From assembly GCA_003049465.1 (NCBI GenBank), contig PYSS01000022.1:124001-188000 (forward strand): DNA of 64,000 nt. The letters are read 5' to 3'. Below, piece after piece: positions 11,830 through 23,750 of the stretch. Positions within the stretch are counted from its first letter, which is position 1; each line of letters opens with the position of its first letter. Under the pieces are notes generated by a model that was not told where the DNA came from, searched no databases, and saw only the letters and a list, made by a program, of their open reading frames with translations. Position numbers and translations under genes: made by a program. Source of the DNA: Magnaporthiopsis rhizophila (lineage: Eukaryota > Ascomycota > Sordariomycetes > Magnaporthales > Magnaporthaceae).

Positions 11830-13981
11830 CTTGGCTCTGTCGCAGGTGCGCTTCTTTTTGATTGGCTGGGCTAATCGTCGGCCGGATATATAGGACGAAC
11901 TCGGTTCCTCTCGCGGGGGTCGTAGAGCCTGGGGTCTTTGCCTCGGGGCCGGATTGGAAGCTGTCGAAGGGGGAAGCAGGTCTTGCAACCGGTTCTACGC
12001 TGCGCTTCGCATACTGGACGCTGTGTCTGCCTAGGGGACAACCATGAGCGGACGGCAGCGGGCGGCGAATTGCCGTCCGCAGCGGAGGGTCGCGAAGCGT
12101 GAAGCCAGCGTGATGGTGCTTCGGACGTCCGCGGCGTTGATGAGGCGCAACGACTCGGGCAAGAGCGCGGCTGCCAAGCGATCGAGGTTGAGGTGAGTGG
12201 CGTGGGATCGTCAGGCGTGCTTCCAGTTAGGGAGGCTTCCGATTCACTCCACTGTAGGCCCAGAACTTGGGGCTGAGGAGTGAGGTAGAGAGAGAAGGCC
12301 GAGGCGCAGTAGTGACCGCCAACTTGACGACTATATCAAGACAAGCTTGGATCGTGCTGAGGACCCGGTCGAGGGGGCACGCGGCGCACCGAGTTGATGG
12401 TCGGTGCCCTGGGCTCGACCTGATTGCTGGTATCAAGGGTGCGCGGGAAGGCGATGAGACTCAAACGAGGGCGGCCAGGAGGGCTGGTCAGCAGATCGGG
12501 ATCTGCTTACGGAACTGGCGTGTCAATAAAGGTTGGGACGGAGGACAAGGGAGGTAGGTTTTTAGGTAGACGGCTGGCTCGGAGGCTGAAGAGACCAGAC
12601 AAGAAAACAAAACACGAGACGGGAGGGAAAATCCGACAAGAAGGGCCTTGCGCAATTGCGACAGGGTTTTATCTCCACTCGTCTGTACTCCGTATGCGAA
12701 TGGGAGGACGCTGGGGATCTCGCGAGCAAAGCACAAACCCGCTTGGCAACAAAACAGAGACTTGCCGTCTGATACAAGGTGCAAGGTTAAAATATGCAGC
12801 TGGAGGGAGACGGGCAAGAAAAAAGTTGTGATGAGGTGTGGAATTTTGTTGATTGCATCAGGGGCGTGTGTGGAAGGGTTTGGCTGAGGTGGGACGAACG
12901 GTCCTTTAAACAGAGCAACGTGAGGTGCGGCAATAAAACGACAGCAACCGGCCAAAGACCGGCCCGCAGAAAAAAAAAAATGCCCGCACGCATTTGCCTG
13001 CCCACGATCAATCATGTGGGCCAGCCGGGCACTGGTATTTTTTTCTCCACATTCCACGCCGATATTTACCCACAGACGTTCTGCTGCAGCCAGTGGTGCA
13101 GCCGCTGAAGCCCGTGATCGACGCGCGACATCCGACACATGGATTTTTCCGGAAGCTTGTTCCACTACTAACTAGCATGCACTTGGAGAATGCCCTAGAT
13201 CTCTGCGGCTGGTAGACCCTTACGAATTGCGCGTCCCGCCGCCCTGGTGTCTTGGCCAGCTGGAGTACGGTAGGTGCTCCTCACGCTCCCTGGTAAATCG
13301 TCAAGGTCGCATCGGTTATGCCGATGAAAGTGCCCAAGGCGCGTCCAACATCAACATATTTCGATAGTTACCCCACGAAGCAGTTTGAAGACACACCACG
13401 GCGCCCCAGAAGAGTGGACGCCGAACGATGTGAGGTACCGGGTAGTATCTGGGACGGCATGCGCTATATGACCTCGGCTAAGGGGATATGCATTCATCAT
13501 TGTATACACATTTCCCTTTCTGCTCATCCATCCTACTCAATACATCTCCCCACCCTCTGAGCAGCCCTGATTGATGATATTTCTCTCGCCTTCACGTGAA
13601 GCGTGCATGGCGTGACTCTTTCACCGATTGTTCAGAATGATATTCCCGTTCTGCCGGCCTGCACGTCGAGCTATCTCGCCATATTGCCTGCACCTAATTT
13701 AGGTAGGTATGCACCAGACCGATGTAGGGGGTGGGGTCTTTTCGCATTAGCCGTACCCAGAAGGTAGCCTGGCCCGCAAATTCCATTATTAAGCGAGTTT
13801 GCCGCCTCGAGAGCAGCTCCACACTGGATTTCCAGAGAAGCCACGTCGGAGCGGAGGGCGCTGACGCAAAGCCATTGGAATCAGCAGCGGGCTTGAATTT
13901 GGGAGACATCGCCAACTAAACCCGGCCAGGCGAACAACCTCAACGAATTGCTACCCGTACCCCTCTCTTCCACCCAGCACC
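11830..13981. other. Divergent intergenic region between the CorA gene and SPC1
   Basis: About 2.15 kb, presumably holding both promoters. Open frames on both strands (the longest is on the minus strand, 13165-12488) lack recognisable domains, have atypical composition and run through A/T tracts, so none is called. A TATATA word lies at 11886-11891, close upstream of the CorA start. Confidence 0.5.
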
Positions 13982-14473
13982 ATGGCAGAACAGCTTTTGG
14001 ATCAGGTCCGCGACCTCGCCGAGGGCCAGATTGTATGCATCTCCTGGAGGCGCTCTATCCACAAGAATCCAGAGTCGCATGCTGATGATGCTTTCCCAAC
14101 GAACAGGACTTCGAGGGACAGAAGCTGGCCGACACCCTCGCAACGGCTATGCTGAGTGTGGCCGGAGTACGTGGCCCCCGCTCTTCCACTCCATGCTATT
14201 GCCTATCTGTATCTCTCGGTGTGCTGTCGAAACTAATGTGCAATCGGTGGATAACGCCAGGCTCTTTCTCTCCTGATCGGATACTTCCTCCAGGACATCA
14301 AGCTCGCCGTCTATATCGGTCTCGGAGGAACCGCCTTGACCTTCGCCGTCGTTGTGCCGCCGTGGCCCTTCTTCAACCGTCACCCTGTCAAATGGCTTCC
14401 CATTGGCGGCGGGTCGACAGCGGCGGCAACACCACAGAACATCGTCATAGATGAGAAGGCACTGCTGAGATGA
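13982..14473 (+). CDS. SPC1: Signal peptidase complex subunit SPC12/Spc1
   Basis: Small non-catalytic ER membrane subunit of the signal peptidase complex, which cleaves signal peptides from secretory precursors. Three exons: 13982-14032, 14107-14166 and 14261-14473 (107 residues). A short acidic N-terminus with the block DFEGQKLADTLATAML precedes two closely spaced membrane helices (about residues 30-46 and 49-68), ending at PPWPFF. The short cytosolic tail begins NRHPVKWLP. The conserved D-x-x-GQ sequence before helix 1 and the PPWPFFN turn after helix 2 are typical for the family. Introns are 74 and 94 bp with standard ends. It faces RBX1 tail to tail across 350 bp. Confidence 0.92.
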
Positions 14474-14823
14474 GGCGTTGATGGTTCGGGGCATGACTTC
14501 GACGGTGGCTTCTCAAACCGACCGCGACTGGGACGAGGACAAGATATTCTTGATATCTTAGGTATTGCTTCTCGAAAGAGCATCAAAGTAATATCTATCT
14601 ATCATGACGCATATGCGGGGAAAGCGTGGTCCTCTATCTTGAGGTACTGCCCGATCCTCGCTCCTAATCTGAGCCCTTGGGATCCGCGGAGGAATGAGTC
14701 CCTCATCTTGCAGCCCAGCATCCCCGCCCAAAGAGGCGTGGGCGACCGATTCGTCGCAGCAAAGTGCCCTCCGTAGTCGGCAAGAGATTTCGTAGACCCC
14801 TTCGTCCGTCCATACACAGTCTT
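14474..14823. other. Intergenic region between convergent SPC1 and RBX1
   Basis: 350 bp carrying the two 3' ends. Nothing else is seen. Confidence 0.6.
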
Positions 14824-15430
14824 TCAGCGCCCGTACTTCTGGAACTCCCAGTCGCGGTTGTCTAACGGGCAGACTTGTCGGGCCTTGAGCCATCTGGATA
14901 TGCAGTGGAAGTGAAATGCGTGCTTGGCGGCTGTCAGTTTTATGTCTAGGAGAATCGGTGGAGGGTCTCTGGTCGCGGATCTTGGTCTGTGGGCGTCTGA
15001 GCAGTACTTACATTGCAGATTCCCCAAGCTACAGTGCACTCCTCGCTGGCAGCAGAGGCCTGGTTCGCCTGACATTCGATGCCTGGTTCTCTAGTCAGTG
15101 CTTCGGGTCGTGTAATCGCAACTTGTAAGGGAGAACGTACACAGATCCATGATGTGGTTTCTGCAGATGGCGCAGTTGTCGACGACGATGTCCCAAGCCC
15201 AAAGAGCCACGGCATTCCACTGTGTACTCGGTCAGTTCGGAGTCCGGCAGCTATCGTGTGGAAGATGCGGAAACACTTGGGGAGGAGAGGAAATGGGAAG
15301 CGGGCGGCCCGGCTACCTTCTTGACCTCGAAGCGCTTCTTTCCCTCGGCGGACTTGCTGTCGGCGGCGGCGGCCTTCTTCTTTGCCAGGGTGCCGGCGCC
15401 CGGCGCATCGGTCATGTCGACGTCGGCCAT
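14824..15430 (-). CDS. RBX1: RING-box protein 1 (cullin-RING ligase subunit)
   Basis: RING-H2 subunit of SCF and other cullin-RING ubiquitin ligases; it binds the cullin C-terminus and recruits the E2. Four exons on the minus strand, 15430-15317, 15219-15141, 15082-15012 and 14922-14824, encode 120 residues. The N-terminus (MADVDMTDAP) is a variable tail. FEVKKWNAVALWAWDI is the strand that inserts into cullin. The zinc ligands follow: CAIC at 54-57, the loop with CIEC, EEC and GIC, then HAFHFHC, and finally CPLDNRDWEFQKYG at the C-terminus. An in-frame ATG nine codons upstream (15457) is possible. All three introns have canonical ends, the third being phase 0 with a GTAAGT donor. Confidence 0.95.
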
Positions 15431-16973
15431 CTCTGAGATCGGATCGAGGCTGGGCACTCTGAAGTCGGAGCTGAGAAGCTGCGGGAGATCGCGGGGTGGG
15501 TGTCGTCTGCGCGCTCAGAACGTATTGGGGCTGATGCGGCGAAAGGGTGTGGGGTAAGCTCTTTCGTTGCTGAAAGAGGTGCCTGTACCTGGAGCGGTCC
15601 ATGCCAGGCAGGCAGGCGTTTCCTTGGCCAGCCTATCAGCGGTGGCAGTCAGCGGCGAGGCCGGCAAAGTGGGGCCCGCGGCTTTTTGTGTGGTCGGAAA
15701 CAAAACGCCAGCCGAGTCTCGCCTCTCGCTTTGCCCGGTTCCAATGGATGCATCTCATCCTCGATTGGCTTCTCGCTGAACGCAGATCAGCCTGTAAAGT
15801 TCGGATAGGAAGGGTTAATCTCAAACAGTCTATAGGCAATAAAATCGAAGCCTTTGGAGGCTTGAGCACCTTGTACTGGCAAAGCGCAAAGCGCAGACCT
15901 ACTATAATGAACGAACAACTATGAGCCACGGACGACTAGTCAGGCTCAAGCACAGAATCTTCCCGGTCCGGCCCCGGGCACTTCCACAGGCGCCAGATTA
16001 ACAAATATCCGGCCAAGGAGACGATAAAGTATAGACAGTGGAGTAGAACAGTAAGCGGTCGAGTGGCGCAAGTTGGCGAAGTCCCAGATTGCACCCCCAA
16101 ACCCACGCGAGTCATTGGCGCTTATGCCCTTTTTTTTTTTGTCCCGATCGTGATGGCTGAAGTCGACAATGGCGTCAGCTGCGTGGGGATGCGGTTTGTG
16201 AAAGGAGGCTGGGTGCTATTGCCGCCGTCTGTCGCCGTCACTTCCGCTGTCGCAATAATCGTAGGCTGTCGGGCCTCTGGTGACCGCCCGTCCGTCCGTG
16301 CCCAGGTTAGCTGGGGCCCAATTGAATTTTCGCTGCAAGCAGTGCCGCAATCCCTGCTGGGCCGCCCGCAACCACCCATCGTCATCTCCCTTTCCCCTCA
16401 CTCCGACCTTGTTTGCCCACTTTCTTTGTTTCGCACCGCTTATTACCCTCGCTCTCTCAACCACCTGCTCCTTTTAGCTGGCACTCCGAGTCCGCCACAT
16501 GGCCTCGCCAGAGACAGAAGTGCAATAAAGAAAAAAAGGAAAAGAAAACCAAGCGAGCGCGGCATCGATTGCGCCTGGCATCAATACCCAGCATCTTTGC
16601 GCAGTACGGTTACCTATTTGTTTTTGGCGGCCTTGGCTGTGCCGCAACTCGATTGATCACCTCTGCCCGCCTCAGTCGGTCGTTGCCCACTTTCAGCCCT
16701 CCGCTGCACGCTTGCGCCACCCAGCGCCCTTCCAGGCCCCACAGCCCCAGGCCACCTGTCGCATTTGTTCCCACCCCAGTGCACATCGTCGCCGCCCAAC
16801 CGCTTTCCAGTCATTCTTCATTCTTCCCCAACTTCATTCTCTGGCCTGGCGCTTATAATTCCCACGACCCCGTTCGTGCGCCATCTCCCCTCTTCTCTCA
16901 ATAGGCACTTCTCTGTCTATGCCTTCTTTCTAGCACACTTCTCTCTCTCACTCTCTCCTCTCACACACTCGCA
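15431..16973. promoter_or_regulatory. Divergent promoter region of RBX1 and the EDC1-like gene
   Basis: About 1.5 kb between divergent starts. The 300 bp before 16974 are strongly CT-rich, ending in CTCTCTCTCACTCTCTCC, as is common before filamentous fungal transcription starts. No gene is supported. Confidence 0.5.
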
Positions 16974-18185
16974 ATGCAACAACAAAACTCAAACAACACA
17001 AGCACCGGTCGGCGGCAGACGCCGGGGAGGCGTCGGCAGAGTCGCAATACCGCAAACCCTCCCCCAATCCCATCACACCAGCGGAACTATGCCTCGGAAA
17101 ATGACGCGTCCGACCTGGTCAGGGCAGATGTGGTGTTCCGCAAAGAAATGTCCGACAGTCCCAGGACTCCGCGCAAGTCGAGTCCGTCGACGCTGCATCC
17201 CGGCTCAAACACCAAGTCTCGCACCGGCAACAAGCAGCGCTCCAAGAATGCCACAGCCTCGCCGATCCCCGCGAACTCGGCAAGGCACACTCCTCCACCG
17301 CCCATGTCCATGTCGGCCAAGGCGCCTTCAATCGCTGCCTTCGCCGGCGCAACGTTCCACGCTTCACCCGCGCCCTCCTCGCTCCCGATCCCCAGCTTCA
17401 TGGCCAAGTCGATGCCCGACTCTCCCGGCACTGCTGGATCCAGACACCGGGTCAACCAAGAGCCGTCCTCGCCACCAACCGACTCTGAAATGCCAACCCC
17501 GGCTCCCAAATCGGGCGCCGTCGAACCCTCACGTGAGGAGTCGCCGCTCGACGTCTTCTTCCGCGCCGACAGGGCCGAAAAGGAAAAGGCGCGCCGGGCG
17601 AGCTCCGCAAACATCGCCGTGCCGCTTTTCGGACCTTACTCTCCACCCTCTCAACCACTATCGCCGTTGAGGGCTGGTCCGTCTGCTGTCAAGGATGGAC
17701 CCTTCCAGCAAGGACGGCCACAGCTTCACCGCAACACGTCGAATGGAAGCTCTCCAGTTGAATCAAGCGGCCCATCCCCCAACGGAATGGGGCCGGCCTT
17801 CTCGACCCCATACTACGAGCGTATCAAGGCCGCGCGATCCGCCGACAAGCAATCGCGGGGTGCTCCCGAGACTGCCGCAAAGCAACAGCAGTCCGTTGTG
17901 GACCGCAGTGAGGCCCTGAAGAACTTCCTGTTTGCCGGGCAGAAGCAGCCTTCGCCAACAATGACCAGCCCCCCAGCCGGGGCTTCTTGGCTGCCCGCCG
18001 GTGCTCGCCCACCGAGGTCACAGGCCCAGCACGCGTATGGCGCCTCTTATCTGCACGACACCAACGACCGCCGCTCGGCCAACCTGCGGGCATTCGAGGA
18101 CGACCTCCGCCGGATGCTCAAGCTCGACTCACCGCTCGGGCTTGCAACAAAGCCGCCGGCTCTTACCAATGCCCACACCTCATAG
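16974..18185 (+). CDS. PNRC-motif (EDC1-like) decapping-enhancer candidate
   Basis: Single-exon gene for a 403-residue, largely disordered protein rich in Ser, Pro, Arg and Gln. The key feature is the block FAGATFHASPAPSSLPIPSF at residues 123-142. This matches the proline-rich nuclear receptor coactivator (PNRC) motif also found in yeast Edc1/Edc2, whose short linear motif activates the Dcp1-Dcp2 decapping enzyme. A second conserved block, ESPLDVFFRADRAEKEKAR, starts near residue 190, and a helical segment with LRAFEDDLRRMLKL lies near the C-terminus. The motif itself is seen directly. A role in mRNA decapping, probably in P-bodies, is inferred from the family. The ATG at 16974 follows a CT-rich leader and is the first in frame. 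Confidence 0.75.
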   Translation: MQQQNSNNTSTGRRQTPGRRRQSRNTANPPPIPSHQRNYASENDASDLVRADVVFRKEMSDSPRTPRKSSPSTLHPGSNTKSRTGNKQRSKNATASPIPANSARHTPPPPMSMSAKAPSIAAFAGATFHASPAPSSLPIPSFMAKSMPDSPGTAGSRHRVNQEPSSPPTDSEMPTPAPKSGAVEPSREESPLDVFFRADRAEKEKARRASSANIAVPLFGPYSPPSQPLSPLRAGPSAVKDGPFQQGRPQLHRNTSNGSSPVESSGPSPNGMGPAFSTPYYERIKAARSADKQSRGAPETAAKQQQSVVDRSEALKNFLFAGQKQPSPTMTSPPAGASWLPAGARPPRSQAQHAYGASYLHDTNDRRSANLRAFEDDLRRMLKLDSPLGLATKPPALTNAHTS

Positions 18186-19941
18186 TCGCTTCTATTCTTA
18201 GTCTCTATTCCGTGGCGTCGCCATATCTGCGGCCGGCGGTCTGCCGCACAGCGGACTTCTCTCAACCAAGTCTGCTTCACGAACTTCGAATCCACCCACA
18301 TTTGGCCCAGTTGGCCGAGAACGCTCTCATTGGCTTGCTGTACGGGGGCGCTGCTCCAGTATTTCCCTTTGTTCTTCATTCGCAGACATTTCATGTTATC
18401 TTATGGCGTTCTGGAGGGGTTCAGCCGACCTTGTGCTGTCGGTGATTTGCTTCACATCGGCCAGGGTGGGATAGAACGGTCGGGTTATATATCACGGCAA
18501 TCGGGACAGGTGTCTCTTGATGGATTTTGGAGTCAAACGGACGCTGTGGAACGGAAGGACCACACGGTTGTTATGGATCATGCATCACATGATTTTGGAA
18601 GACCTCAGACGTGTCAGGCGGACATGGCTCTACACCTACCCTCCCTATTTCTTTTTCTACAGTCATTGTTTTCCTTTGCTTCAGCTATGCCTTCTCTTAC
18701 CCATTTTCTTCTTTCTTTTACAAGCCCTTTGTTTTTTTTGGACGATGTAATCTTGGACGGTCTACTCGATTTCACCAACATCTGGTATGGCATGATTGGG
18801 GTTTTGTTGCAGCGCAGCGGGACTGATGTTCTTTTTTCGATGATACCCATCGCCGTTTTTGGGCTTCATCCAGGGAAGGTCATCATCCGGCCTGATTTTG
18901 TTTTTATTCTTTTTCGCGTTGGCGCCGTTTTGGCGGCATGGATTTAGTCCCTATGATTTCTTTGGGACGTCGGGGCAAGGGTGCATTGCGGTTGGCGACT
19001 GGCAACACAGCTCGGCATCACGGATGATGGTTCGAGATCTGTGGTTGAAGCTGACAACGGGCAGCATCGGCGGCTCTGGCCACCCTTTGGTTGGCCCTAT
19101 CCATCAAAGAGGAGAAGGAGAGAAGATGGAACAAGAAAAAAAAACGAAAGGAAGAGAAGAAAAAAAAAAAAAAGAAAAAAAAACGAGGAAAAAAACAAAC
19201 CAACGCACAAAAAAACACGTATTATTTTGGGGGGTTGTATGGTGGTTTCAGTACCGGCAACGGTGGCAACATACACTCAGGACATAGTTTTTCTTCATAC
19301 TGTCAAAAACCACATATTTCCCTCCACTATTGCTCAACTATCGCTGCCTCGCCCGTATGATGTTTCCATTCCTGTCTTTCAGACTCTCTACCACGAGACT
19401 TGTAACCAGAACGCAGAGTTCCCTGGTACGTATCTGCCCGTCACTTTGTCACAAGTGAGTGAGGCCAGCACAGATCATTCCAAATGGAGTTCGAAACGAG
19501 TTAGCAAAAACGGACAAAAAGGAAGAGCAATGTGAAAGTGGAAGGATATATGCACTAAAGGAACCGTGAATAGTTATTAGGGAAGGATAACAACCCGAAT
19601 TGTATGTATCAGAGGAGAACTGGTGAGTATGTTTTCGAATTGAGGTTTAGCCGCTTAAGAGGACATGGTTTAACTATTGTTACAAGACGAGAAGACCTGA
19701 AAGATCCAAGTCTTGCTTGGGGAATTGCCGCCATCAGGGGGACGGCTTCCGTGACTGACGCTGGGGTTAGGGTTAGGTAGCCTTGGTCGTTCTGCAGCGG
19801 CGCCTTATCGATAGGCGCAAAAAGTTCCATCCCGCTGGAATGACGGAAAACTTGCACCTCTATGGGGTTTATGAATTGCCCATCCTCCTCCAAAGCTATG
19901 TCTTTTAATCACTAGGCGCTGGCACGAGCCTGTAGACAGCC
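18186..19941. other. Intergenic region between the EDC1-like gene and MTO1
   Basis: About 1.75 kb. The first part is probably a long 3' untranslated region. An A-rich stretch lies at about 19135-19215 and two TTAGGG units at about 19764-19776. No gene is supported on either strand. Confidence 0.5.
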
Positions 19942-22098
19942 ATGCCTCTGTCCATTTCTTTGTTGGGCGCGCTCGGCCCAACGAGGCTCATAGTTCCCGC
20001 CAGTTTTCGAGCCGGGCGCAGGAGGACGTTTGCCACGGTCAGCGAGCTTGCAAGGTGATTTCTCCCCTGCCTGACATCTCTACCGAAGGGGGATCGTAGC
20101 CGACTGACCTCGGGCCAATACCCCTGGCGTAGGAAATTCGACGTCGTCGTGATTGGCGGAGGCCACGCCGGGGCCGAGGCGTGTGCTGCGGCGGCGCGGA
20201 CGGGGGCGAGGACGGCGCTGGTGACGCCCAAGACGGACAACCTGGGCACCTGCTCGTGCAACCCGAGCTTCGGCGGCATCGGCAAGGGCGTCATCATACG
20301 CGAGGTCGACGCGTTGGACGGCCTGGCTGGGCGCGTGGTCGACCGTGCGGGCGTGCAGTTCAAGGTGTTGAACCGCCGCAAGGGCCCCGCCGTCTGGGGG
20401 CCCCGGGCCCAGATCGACCGCGAGCTCTACAAGAAGCACATGCGGGACACGCTGCTCAGCTACCCCAACCTGACCGTGGTGCTGGACAGCGTGGCCGACA
20501 TTGTGCTCGGGCAGGCAGACGGGCCGGACGCCAGGCCTGGGCAGGGGAAAATCACGGGGGTGCGGCTCGAGTCGGGCGAGGAGCTGGCGACGGGCCAGGT
20601 CGTCATCACCACGGGCACGTTCCTGGGCGGCGAGATCCACATCGGGCTGGAGAGCTACCCCTCCGGCCGCATCGGCGAGGCCGCCACGTTTGGGCTCAGC
20701 CGCTCCCTCAGGGGTGCGGGGTTCCAGATGGGCAGGCTCAAGACGGGGACTCCGCCGCGGCTGGCCAAGGGCAGTATCAACTTTGGCATCCTGGAGGCGC
20801 AGCATGGCGACGAGCCTCCGATGCCCTTCAGCTTCATGAACGAGCGCGTCGCGGTCGAGAAGCAGCTGGACTGCCACGCCACATACACCAGCCAGGCCAC
20901 ACACGACGTCGTGCGCGCCAACCTTGACAAGACGGTCCACATCCGCGAGACGGTCAAGGGGCCCCGGTACTGCCCGTCGCTCGAGTCCAAGATCATACGC
21001 TTCGGCCACCGTGAGCGGCACATCGTCTGGCTCGAGCCCGAGGGCTTCGAGTCGGACGTCATCTACCCCAACGGCCTGTCCATGACGATTCCCGCAGAGG
21101 CGCAGGAGCAGCTGCTGCGGACGATCCCGGGCCTCGAAAATGTCCAGATGCTGCAGCCGGGCTACGGGGTCGAGTACGACTACGTGGACCCGCGCTCGCT
21201 CAAGTCGTCGCTCGAGACCAAGGCCATCTCGGGCCTGTTCCTGGCCGGCCAGATCAACGGCACGACGGGCTACGAGGAGGCAGCGGGCCAGGGCATCGTG
21301 GCCGGCATCAACGCCGGACGCGCGGCGCAGGGGCTCCCGGCGGCGACGATGTCGCGAGCTGACGGCTACATCGGCATCATGATCGACGACCTGGTGACCA
21401 AGGGCGTGTCGGAGCCGTACCGCATGTTCACGTCGCGGTCCGAGTACCGCATGTCGACGCGCGCCGACAACGCCGACGAGCGCCTGACGGCCCTGGCCCG
21501 CTCCTGGGGCGTCGTCTCGGACGCGCGCTGGGCCGCCTTCGAGCGCGAGCGCGCCCAGGTGGCCGAGCTGACGGGACTGCTGGCCGGCGTCCGCCTCGGC
21601 GGCGAGGGATGGCGCGCGGCCGGGCTGAACAACGTCGGCAACGCGAGCGAAGCCATGGATGGCCTCGCCATCCTGCGCCGGGGCTACACCATCGACGACG
21701 TGGCCGGCAGCGGCGTGGCCGAGCTGAGGCGGGCCGCCACCGACTTCTCGGCCCGCATCCGCCAGCGCGTCGGCATCGAGGCCATCTACGAGCCATACGT
21801 GCGCAGGGAGCGCGGCTACCACGAGCGCGCGTCGCGCGACGAGACGCTGCTGCTGCCCGCCGACATCGACTACGCCGCCGTCCTGGGCCTCTCCATGGTT
21901 GAGCGCCACGTCCTCGCCGCCGCCCGGCCCGAGACCCTCGGCCAGGCCAGGAGGCTCGAGGGCGTCACTCCCGCCGGCGTCGTGCGCCTGCTCGCTCACG
22001 TACGTGGTGGCATCGGCCGCAGGGCCCGCCATGCCGGCCCGGAGCCCCTGATGGAGGAGCCACATCCGGATTCCGCATCTACTTTGGCTTCTACATAG
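19942..22098 (+). CDS. MTO1: Mitochondrial tRNA uridine-34 carboxymethylaminomethyl-modifying enzyme (GidA/MnmG family)
   Basis: FAD-dependent partner of Mss1 that modifies the wobble uridine of mitochondrial tRNAs. Two exons: 19942-20054 and 20133-22098 (692 residues). The first exon encodes an Arg/Ser/Leu-rich mitochondrial presequence (MPLSISLLGALGPTRL, then RAGRRRTFAT), spliced across a 78-bp intron onto RKFDVVVIGGGHAGAEA, the FAD-binding Rossmann motif (GGGHAGAEA at about 46-54). The GidA signatures GPRYCPSLESKIIRF (about 314) and GLFLAGQINGTTGYEEAAG (about 405) are intact. The C-terminal helical domain keeps IDYAAVLGLSMVE and VTPAGVVRLLAHV. The last 35 residues are not family-like, and a GTACGT word near 21998 might be an unused or real donor. 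GC content is very high, which creates long antisense open frames. Confidence 0.94.
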
Positions 22099-23425
22099 GC
22101 TGGGCCCTGGTCATCTCGCCTAGGCTCGTATTCTTTCTTTCCTTGGTTTTCTCCACCTTTTTTTGTATATCATCATGTCCATCCACGTCCACTCCGATTT
22201 CACGCTACGAGCCGGGAGGATGACCTAATTTCAATGACGACTACGAGGGGTGGTAACAATTCCCGCCCCACGGCTTTTGGCCCAAATCACGCCATCATTA
22301 GACTCGGCCATGGAGATTTCACTCGGGAAAAGCAGCACGCATCACAGCCACAACCACACTACCTCTAACACAGGGCGGCCTCCATTCCGCTTGGTTCAGG
22401 CTTATGTTATACATTACCGCAAGACCGGTAGCCAAACGCCTTCCCCATCTGTCCCGGCGGCACGCATTTATCGAGCGTGTCGTCTCCTCCGCCTAACAAA
22501 TAGCCGTCGGGTGCAGGGTAGCGCGGCACCCCAACAACCAGAACCAGGTGGCGGCCAGCCCAACCCAGCCCTTCACTACCTACCTACCTACTTGGCTCTA
22601 GACCGTCATTCTTTTTTTGCGGGGCACAGCCACGCTTTCTTCTGTTGAGCAACAAACACGCACATAAAACTTGTACTCATCATAGATGAAGAGAGAAAAA
22701 AATGACCGCGTCACATCTTTTACCAGCCTCGCTTCCACTCTCCCTCTTGTGATGCGTGACACCTACAATGAGCCATCAGAAGAAAAGAGGACTGATTTAG
22801 GGTCGGGGTATGCAGGTGCACATATGCGAGATTGGCTTTTTAGCATGATCGGCATATCACGACCTTCTTTCTACACCCCCAACAGAGCTAACCCCAGAGG
22901 ATACGATTCAACAATAAGCCCAAAAAGGACGACGCGACGACTTACGTACCTGCACTTGTCTGCCCACCTCGACTTTATTAATAAAAAAAAATAAAAAAAT
23001 AAAAAAAATCGGGTGTCCGCCAGGGTCTGGACTCCAGAGGACTCACCCCATCTCCGTCAAACACGACATACCATATACGTAAACGACCAGTTGTTGCTCG
23101 TACAGTAGTGCATGAACCAATATCGGAAAGGGGAACCGGCTGGGCGGGAGCTCCTTAGTGTCAAACCATTGCGTTCGAGTCCACGACCGGTTCCTCTAGA
23201 GCTTGGCGCTAAAGTCGTGTCGCGTATTGTTGTTTGTCCGCTCTAGTACAATCCGCTACAGCTCTATTATGCGGACACTTTTTTTTTTCTTTTTTTTTTT
23301 TTTTTTTTTTTTTTTGTTTTTTTTTTTTTTTTTTTTTTTTTTTTCTTTTTTTTTTTTTTTTTNTTTTTTTTTTTTTTTTTTTTTACTTTGTTGATATTTT
23401 TTTTCATTATTCTTCTATTTGCCTA
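22099..23425. other. Intergenic region between convergent MTO1 and CRD1
   Basis: About 1.3 kb with no supported gene. A T-rich homopolymer of about 105 bases with one ambiguous base lies at 23279-23384. A GGAACCGG/CCGGTTCC inverted repeat (23132-23139 and 23187-23194) encloses a B-box-like GTTCGAGTCC. Confidence 0.5.
23279..23384. repeat. Long poly-T tract with one N
   Basis: T runs interrupted only by single C, G or N bases, immediately 3' of CRD1 (which is on the minus strand). Its length is unreliable in an assembly of this type. Confidence 0.8.
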
Positions 23426-23719
23426 TCATTCTTTCTTATCTTCGGTCCCCCGCCGCTTCTTGCCCGCGGACTTTGCGTCGGACAGGATCTTGACGGCATC
23501 CTTGCTGAACACGTAACTAGCTCCGCTCCAGACCGTCGTCACCGCAACCACGTATCTGAGAGGCAGGTTAGTCGACGGCTGACATGCATTCGTGGCCGGC
23601 CAGAGCGTGTGTGTCCAGGTCTCGTGCTGTAATGAGCACCTGCATGAACATATGTCACGGCGCCGAGACAGGGCGCCGAGATGCGTCGGCAGACTTCTTG
23701 CCGACTAGTGGGTTGTTGT

Positions 23720-23750
<31 letters not shown>

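Noticed and set aside
12488..13165. 225-codon minus-strand open frame between the CorA gene and SPC1
   Set aside because: No domain, odd composition and homopolymer-derived Phe/Lys stretches; it lies in the likely promoter area.
19760..19778. Two TTAGGG units as an interstitial telomere
   Set aside because: Only two copies, expected by chance in 64 kb.
20080..22065. 661-codon open frame antisense to MTO1
   Set aside because: It is a mirror of a very GC-rich gene; its text has no domains, while the plus strand shows all MnmG/GidA signatures.
23132..23194. Inverted repeat with a B-box-like GTTCGAGTCC, possible tRNA
   Set aside because: The span is too short for a tRNA (about 63 bases), and no T stem or anticodon arm forms. 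At most a degenerate remnant.
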